Shown here piece by piece: positions 6,755-10,520 of a stretch of 10,520 nucleotides of DNA. The number at the start of each line of letters is the position of its first letter. The stretch's first letter is position 1. The notes below the pieces were generated by a model. The model was given only the letters and a program-made list of their open reading frames with translations. It did not search any database and was not told where the DNA came from. Source of the stretch: Betaproteobacteria bacterium (GTDB taxonomy: Bacteria; Pseudomonadota; Gammaproteobacteria; Burkholderiales; Burkholderiaceae_C); NCBI GenBank assembly GCA_009927195.1, contig RFNL01000424.1, positions 1-10,520 of the forward strand. The letters run 5' to 3'. A program made the translations under genes and the position numbers.

Positions 6755-8044
6755 TCAACGCAGATCGCTGACATAACGAATTTGAATGGCGGCAATGGAC
6801 TTGGCGTAATCTGCCCTGGCCTGTAATCGCTCAATCAAAATGGTTCGCAAGGTGCGGCGCGCGTCCAACAAGTCGGTCAAAGACATGGCACCCTTTTGGT
6901 AAGCCAATTCGGCTTGCTGGGCCACTTGATGGGCCTGGGGGTAGATCACGGTGTCGTAATCGGTCCAACGCTGCTGGGCTGTCTCCAAGGCGCGTGTCCA
7001 ACCCATGCGCTCGGACGCAAGTACAAGCCGGATTTTTTCCAATTGGTCGCGCGCTTGTTCCACTTGGGCCACAGCACGTGCAATTTCACCTTCATAGCCA
7101 TAGCCCCATTGCAGGGGCATTTGCATTCGAACTTCCAACAGCCGATCTGATGTGCCTGGATAGTGGTCCACCGAACTGCCAATGGAGATGTCACTCTTTT
7201 TCAATGATTGCGCCAATTGCAGTGAAATTTCAGCAGCAGACAAGCGATCCATCGCGGCTTGTACTTCGGGAAGTTGGTCAACGCCATGGGCTTGAAGCGG
7301 GCTCAGCAGGGTGCCGGGATCCCATGCCGGGGGCCAGTCGGAAAGCAGTACCAATTGATCGGCGCGGGTCTGAATACCCAACACATTGGCCAACGCAATA
7401 GAGGCCCGCTTGCGTTCCAGATCGACCGACAAGGTGTCAGCCATCGCACGGCGTGCTTCTACAAAAATGCGTGCCTGGTCTTGGGCGGAAATATCGCCCG
7501 CCGCCAAGCGTTTGGTCGCAATGGCTTGCAACTCTTGGTAGCTGTTGGAGATGGCCTGTATCTCTGCATACTTGTGCTGGGCTGCCAGCAAATCAAAAAA
7601 AGAAGTGGCGGCCATCAATTGTTGCGACACCTTCATGGCCTTGAGCTCGGCCATGTTGGCGGCCAATGACTTTTCACTGGTCTGGGTTCGCAGCTCACGC
7701 TTTTGCCCACGTTCGAAAGTCCAATCGAGGCCAAAAGATTTGTCAATGCGTTGGTCTTGCAGCACCGAGCCGCTGCCGTTTCCATTTTGTAAATCGATGG
7801 AACTGGCCCTTGCGGTCAAGGTCGGCAATGGCGATCGATTGGCCGCCAACACGTCGGATTTGGCTGCCGCCACATTGCGCGTGGCCAAAGAAACGTCGAT
7901 GTTTTGCGCGGATAAACGCAAAACTTCCTGGTACGACAAAGCTGGGACGGTGTCTTGTGCGTAAACCCCTGGACCCGCGATGGCGGCGACCAAGGCGAAC
8001 CATACCCAGCAGGTGCGTGGCAATAAGGATGGATGTGACAACAT
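6755..8044 (-). CDS. czcC-like: outer-membrane efflux channel, CzcC/TolC family
   Basis: This 429-residue protein forms the outer-membrane exit duct, as a trimer in the family. A signal peptide precedes a likely cleavage after Ala29 (GPGVYA-QD). The mature protein has two OEP repeats of long, Ala/Gln/Leu-rich amphipathic helices: the first opens with ALSYQEVLRLSAQN, the second near LPEVQAAMDRLSAAEISLQLAQ. Hallmark segments are KRLAAGDISAQDQARIFVEA, usual for CzcC, and YQKGAMSLTDLLDARRTL near the C-terminus, seen across TolC-type channels. There is no lipobox Cys, unlike OprM-type channels. It is the first gene of the efflux operon and is divergent from the response regulator gene. The ATG at 8044 is needed for the signal peptide, although no good ribosome site precedes it. 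The family call is firm; naming it CzcC rests mainly on its operon partners. Confidence 0.92.
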   Translation of the reverse strand: MLSHPSLLPRTCWVWFALVAAIAGPGVYAQDTVPALSYQEVLRLSAQNIDVSLATRNVAAAKSDVLAANRSPLPTLTARASSIDLQNGNGSGSVLQDQRIDKSFGLDWTFERGQKRELRTQTSEKSLAANMAELKAMKVSQQLMAATSFFDLLAAQHKYAEIQAISNSYQELQAIATKRLAAGDISAQDQARIFVEARRAMADTLSVDLERKRASIALANVLGIQTRADQLVLLSDWPPAWDPGTLLSPLQAHGVDQLPEVQAAMDRLSAAEISLQLAQSLKKSDISIGSSVDHYPGTSDRLLEVRMQMPLQWGYGYEGEIARAVAQVEQARDQLEKIRLVLASERMGWTRALETAQQRWTDYDTVIYPQAHQVAQQAELAYQKGAMSLTDLLDARRTLRTILIERLQARADYAKSIAAIQIRYVSDLR

Positions 8045-8147
8045 GCCGGGTTTATCCCACAGGCAACCTGACCAAAAGCTGACCTGACGGTGAATTTAAT
8101 GTCAAACCGGCTTAACATGTGGCGATCCACCCGCACACCCTCCGCAC
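8045..8147. promoter_or_regulatory. divergent control region between the efflux operon and the two-component genes, with candidate operator
   Basis: This 103-base gap must hold the promoters of both divergent units. Direct repeats CTGACC start at 8068 and 8079, 11 bases apart, with a third CTGAC at 8084. OmpR-family regulators typically bind tandem repeats about one helical turn apart. An imperfect palindrome follows: TGAC (8085-8088) and GTCA (8101-8104) around a central AATT, self-complementary at 14 of 20 positions. A minus-strand TTGACA (8105-8100) overlaps its right arm but has no good -10 at 16-19 bases, which suits an activator-dependent promoter. A plus-strand TAACAT (8113-8118) could be a -10 for the regulator gene. 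Neither flanking gene has a clear Shine-Dalgarno. Binding by the adjacent regulator is inferred. Confidence 0.5.
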
Positions 8148-8852
8148 ATGCGCATTTTGTTGATTGAAGATGACGAGGTGTTATCCAGTGTGATCGCCAA
8201 AAGCCTGGCGCAAGTTGGTAACAAAATCGATGTGGCGCTTGACGCCGGCACCGCTGCACAGTTGTGGAGAATGCAGTCCTATGACGCAGTGTTGCTGGAT
8301 TTGAACCTGCCTGCAGGCCCCCCCAAAAGTGCAGCCCCTGCACATGGCTTGGATTTGCTGCGCGCTGCGCGCAGCCGGGGTGATCAAACCCCGGTGATTG
8401 TGTTGACCGCCCGTAACCGCACCGAAGAGCGGGTTGCGGGCCTGAACGCAGGTGCAGATGATTATTTGGGCAAACCATTTGACCTGGCCGAAGTGGAAGC
8501 GCGCTTGCGCGCGGTGGTGCGCCGCGGCATAGGTGTGCAAGATGTGGTGCAGGTGGGCCGCTTGGCATTGGATCGCCAATTGCGTCGACTTAGCCTGGCC
8601 GGACAAGACCTGGAACTGCCCAGCCGTGAGTTTGAAGTCTTGTGGGAGTTGATGAGCCCACCCGGGCGGGCGGTGCCCAAGCGCGAATTGGCGGAAAAGC
8701 TCTCGGGCTTGGACGAGTGGTTGGGCGATAACGCCTTGGAGGTGTTCATCTCTCGCTTGCGCAAACGGCTGCAAGGCAGTGGCGCGGCCATTCGAACTTT
8801 GCGTGGCATTGGCTATGTGATTGAGGCGCAAGCGGTTCAGGAGGCACCATGA
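8148..8852 (+). CDS. OmpR/PhoB-family response regulator (TctD/QseB-like)
   Basis: This 234-residue DNA-binding response regulator is probably phosphorylated by the adjacent kinase and may control the divergent efflux operon. The receiver domain (1-125) has the acidic pair Asp8-Asp9 in MRILLIEDDE, phospho-acceptor Asp51 in VLLDLNLP, Thr87 in IVLTARN and Lys109 in YLGKPFD. The C-terminal winged-helix domain (about 133-227) contains LPSREFEVLWELM, the recognition-helix region NALEVFISRLRKRL and the wing LRGIGYVI. The loop between beta3 and alpha3 is odd: family members usually read DLxLPxxDGLxLL, but here about nine extra residues, rich in Pro and Ala (AGPPKSAAPAH), replace the usual short Asp-Gly turn right after the phosphorylation site. 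The start at the canonical MRILLIEDD has no Shine-Dalgarno, and no other start is available. The stop overlaps the kinase start by ATGA. Confidence 0.95.
   Translation: MRILLIEDDEVLSSVIAKSLAQVGNKIDVALDAGTAAQLWRMQSYDAVLLDLNLPAGPPKSAAPAHGLDLLRAARSRGDQTPVIVLTARNRTEERVAGLNAGADDYLGKPFDLAEVEARLRAVVRRGIGVQDVVQVGRLALDRQLRRLSLAGQDLELPSREFEVLWELMSPPGRAVPKRELAEKLSGLDEWLGDNALEVFISRLRKRLQGSGAAIRTLRGIGYVIEAQAVQEAP
8839..8844 (+). promoter_or_regulatory. strong ribosome binding site for the sensor kinase
   Basis: A consensus AGGAGG lies inside the last codons of the response regulator gene, four bases before the kinase ATG at 8849. With the ATGA overlap it fixes the kinase start and supports coupled translation. 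It stands out because the regulator gene and the efflux genes have weak or no such sites. Confidence 0.8.
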
Positions 8853-10303
8853 ACGAACACTCCATCCGCACCCGGTTGCTGCAAAACATTTTGGTTCCCC
8901 TGGCTTTGACGTGGTTGGTTTCCAGTTTGTTGGTGATTGCCTTGGCCAGCCATTTTGCGCAGAAGGCGTTTGATCGCAGCTTGCTCGACGATGCTTATTT
9001 GTTGGCCAGTCGCGTGGTGCTCGGTTTGGACAAAGGCGGCATGAAGTTGGAACTCAAACTCACCTCACAAGACCTGGGTACGGTTTTGTTTGATCAGAGC
9101 GAATCCGTTTTTTTTGCCATTTACAACGAGCAAGGCGAATTGGTGGCGGGTCATCCCGGCCTGGTGTCAGCCCATGCAGCCATTGAGAGAGCGCCAGTCT
9201 TTGAAGACATATATTTCCAAAACAAAACCATGCGAAGTGTGATCTTGCATCGGTTGCAACCGCTTAATTTTTATGTGGTGGTGGCGCAAACCACCGAGAG
9301 CCAAAGCGATTTGCTGCACAGCCTGTTGTGGGTCACTGGTGTGCCCCAAATCGTTTTGTTGGTGCTGCTGGGTTTGGGTTTGCGCCGCGCCATCCAAAAG
9401 GAAATTGACCCTTTGCTGCATTTGGAGCAAGGCATTTTGAGCCGGGATGTGAGCGACTTGAGCCCCTTGACAGACATCCGCGGTTCGCGCGATGTGCGAC
9501 GCTTGGCTGAGGCATTCAACGATTTGTTGCGGCGATTGAAAGATGGTGTGCGCGCGCAGCGCGAGTTCACCGGCAATGTCGCCCATGAGTTGCGAACCCC
9601 GCTGGCCGGCATCCGCGCATTGGCTGAATATGGGCTCCAACAAGAAGACCCCCAACAATGGCACGCGCAGTTGCAAGCGATTGTCAAAAGCGAGGAACGT
9701 GCGACCCACTTGGTCGACCAGTTATTGGCCTTGGCCTATGCCGATGAGGCAGAACAAGGTTTACCGCTGCAGGTATTGCGCTTGGACACCCTGGTGCGCG
9801 AGGTGGTCATCCGTTATTTGCCAAAGGCCCATGCGATGGGCGTGGATTTGGGCGCTGAAGGTTTGGAAGAAGCCATCTGGGTGATTGGGCTGCCTGCTTT
9901 GATCGAGGGCATCTTGGTCAACTTGATCGACAACGCCTTGAGGCATGGTCAGCCTGCCGATGGTTCAGCCGCCTGTGTGACCGTTGCATTGACCCTGCCC
10001 GTCGCTCCGGGACATGCGATAGCGAACACCCAGGCCGTCCTGTCAGTGACCGACAACGGGATGGGCATTGCACCCTCGCAACAAGCGCTGGTGCAAGCAC
10101 GCTGGCAACGCGCAGACGCCCAAGCAGCCGTCAAAGGAGGTTTTGGTTTGGGCCTGTCCATCATCAAAGCCTATGCCCATTTGCTCAAGGCGCCAGTCCA
10201 ATGGTTGTCAGGCCCCAGTGGCAGTGGTTTGCAGGTCCGCCTTTATTTGACCAAGGTGACCAGCCCGGCGCATCCTGTTAAAGTCATGCCAACCCTTGTT
10301 TGA
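8849..10303 (+). CDS. sensor histidine kinase with 2CSK_N-type sensor domain (TctE/QseC-like)
   Basis: This 484-residue inner-membrane kinase is the partner of the preceding regulator. TM1 is about 13-34 and TM2 about 160-178, enclosing a periplasmic domain of some 125 residues. The segment AFDRSLLDDAYLLASRV (40-56), followed by an IYNEQGELVAG strand and a VFEDIYF motif, matches the 2CSK_N sensor domain of TctE-like kinases. A HAMP-like linker (about 179-235) leads to the H-box NVAHELRTPLAG with phospho-acceptor His246. The ATPase domain shows the N-box LVNLIDNALRHG (Asn358), the G1 box TDNGMGI (Asp402) and the G2 box GFGLGLSI (431-438), so the enzyme should be active. The periplasmic part has no Cys and only scattered His (102, 109, 134) and Met (65, 128), so it shows no obvious metal-binding cluster. 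Known TctE-type kinases sense carboxylates. A role in metal sensing is inferred only from the neighbouring pump. Confidence 0.93.
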   Translation: MNEHSIRTRLLQNILVPLALTWLVSSLLVIALASHFAQKAFDRSLLDDAYLLASRVVLGLDKGGMKLELKLTSQDLGTVLFDQSESVFFAIYNEQGELVAGHPGLVSAHAAIERAPVFEDIYFQNKTMRSVILHRLQPLNFYVVVAQTTESQSDLLHSLLWVTGVPQIVLLVLLGLGLRRAIQKEIDPLLHLEQGILSRDVSDLSPLTDIRGSRDVRRLAEAFNDLLRRLKDGVRAQREFTGNVAHELRTPLAGIRALAEYGLQQEDPQQWHAQLQAIVKSEERATHLVDQLLALAYADEAEQGLPLQVLRLDTLVREVVIRYLPKAHAMGVDLGAEGLEEAIWVIGLPALIEGILVNLIDNALRHGQPADGSAACVTVALTLPVAPGHAIANTQAVLSVTDNGMGIAPSQQALVQARWQRADAQAAVKGGFGLGLSIIKAYAHLLKAPVQWLSGPSGSGLQVRLYLTKVTSPAHPVKVMPTLV

Positions 10304-10313
10304 AAGATGAACC

Positions 10314-10493
10314 ATGCCCCGCGTTGAAGCATCTGCCCCCCCACCCATCAGAGAACTCAAAACCGCGCCACGCCGGGAGGTGAGAGACGCACCTCGTGCA
10401 GAAGCTGCGGTGCGTGAAAAGCCGGCGCCAGCGGCCAAACCCGAGCCCAAAATTGAGTTGTACGAGCCGGCGCGCCAATCAAACAGACGTTGA
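10314..10493 (+). CDS. small Pro/Ala/Arg/Glu-rich hypothetical protein (59 residues)
   Basis: A short frame begins 10 bases after the kinase stop and encodes MPRVEASAPP through to a QSNRR C-terminus. It is rich in Pro, Ala, Arg, Glu and Lys, has almost no hydrophobic core, no Cys and no membrane segment, so it would be largely disordered. There are mixed-charge stretches such as REVRDAPRAEAAVREKPAPA. No good Shine-Dalgarno precedes the ATG, and another ATG at 10307 in a different frame stops after six codons. The frame may be a real small gene co-transcribed with the kinase or a chance open frame in GC-rich sequence. No family is recognised. Confidence 0.4.
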   Translation: MPRVEASAPPPIRELKTAPRREVRDAPRAEAAVREKPAPAAKPEPKIELYEPARQSNRR

Positions 10494-10520
10494 TACCTGC
10501 TCCCAAATCAAATCGCGGTG

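Noticed and set aside
5697..6758. A 353-codon open frame on the minus strand overlapping the adaptor gene
   Set aside because: It is a shadow of the adaptor gene in another frame. The product is Arg/Gly/His/Pro-rich with no recognisable domain, while the adaptor frame has full family motifs.
7816..8568. A 250-codon minus-strand frame running across the divergent promoter region
   Set aside because: It lies antisense to the response regulator and out of frame with the channel gene. Its composition is unlike a real protein and it has no motifs.
1..10520. CRISPR arrays, insertion sequences, tRNA or rRNA genes, attachment sites
   Set aside because: No regularly spaced repeats, transposase-like frames, terminal inverted repeats with target duplications, or RNA gene signatures were seen.

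Overview
The window looks like a chromosomal accessory stretch from a betaproteobacterium, probably order Burkholderiales and perhaps Comamonadaceae. This is inferred from the protein style, the moderate GC content and the TctD/TctE-like regulator pair, not from any marker gene. No rRNA, tRNA, CRISPR array or mobile element is visible, and every main reading frame is intact.

Layout. The left edge (1-718, minus strand) holds a cysteine hydrolase of the isochorismatase superfamily, closest to N-carbamoylsarcosine or maleamate amidohydrolases. Its stop codon overlaps the start of a further gene that runs off the window. Across a 167-base intergenic region, a divergent gene (886-1632, plus) encodes a small exported protein that looks like an outer-membrane beta-barrel. 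This gene converges on the end of a four-gene minus-strand operon (8044 down to 1640). In transcription order the operon encodes an outer-membrane channel (CzcC-like), a lipidated periplasmic adaptor (CzcB-like), a heavy-metal RND pump (CzcA-like, with the DFG/DGA/EN transmembrane motif) and an exported protein of unrecognised family.

A 103-base divergent promoter region (8045-8147) separates this operon from an OmpR-type response regulator and a sensor histidine kinase (8148-10303, plus), which are coupled by an ATGA overlap and a strong Shine-Dalgarno. A small Pro/Ala/Arg/Glu-rich reading frame (10314-10493) follows the kinase.

How it fits together. The three-component pump should span both membranes and expel divalent metal cations. 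The divergent two-component pair is the obvious candidate regulator, because the shared intergenic region contains helical-turn-spaced direct repeats and an imperfect palindrome of the kind OmpR-family regulators bind. The kinase has a 2CSK_N (TctE/QseC-like) sensor domain rather than an obvious heavy-metal sensor architecture, and the regulator has an insertion next to its phosphorylation site. The most interesting points are that sensor/pump pairing, the response-regulator insertion and the unrecognised fourth protein of the operon. Nothing here amounts to a wholly new system: the core is a recognisable HME-RND efflux locus with unusual accessory parts.
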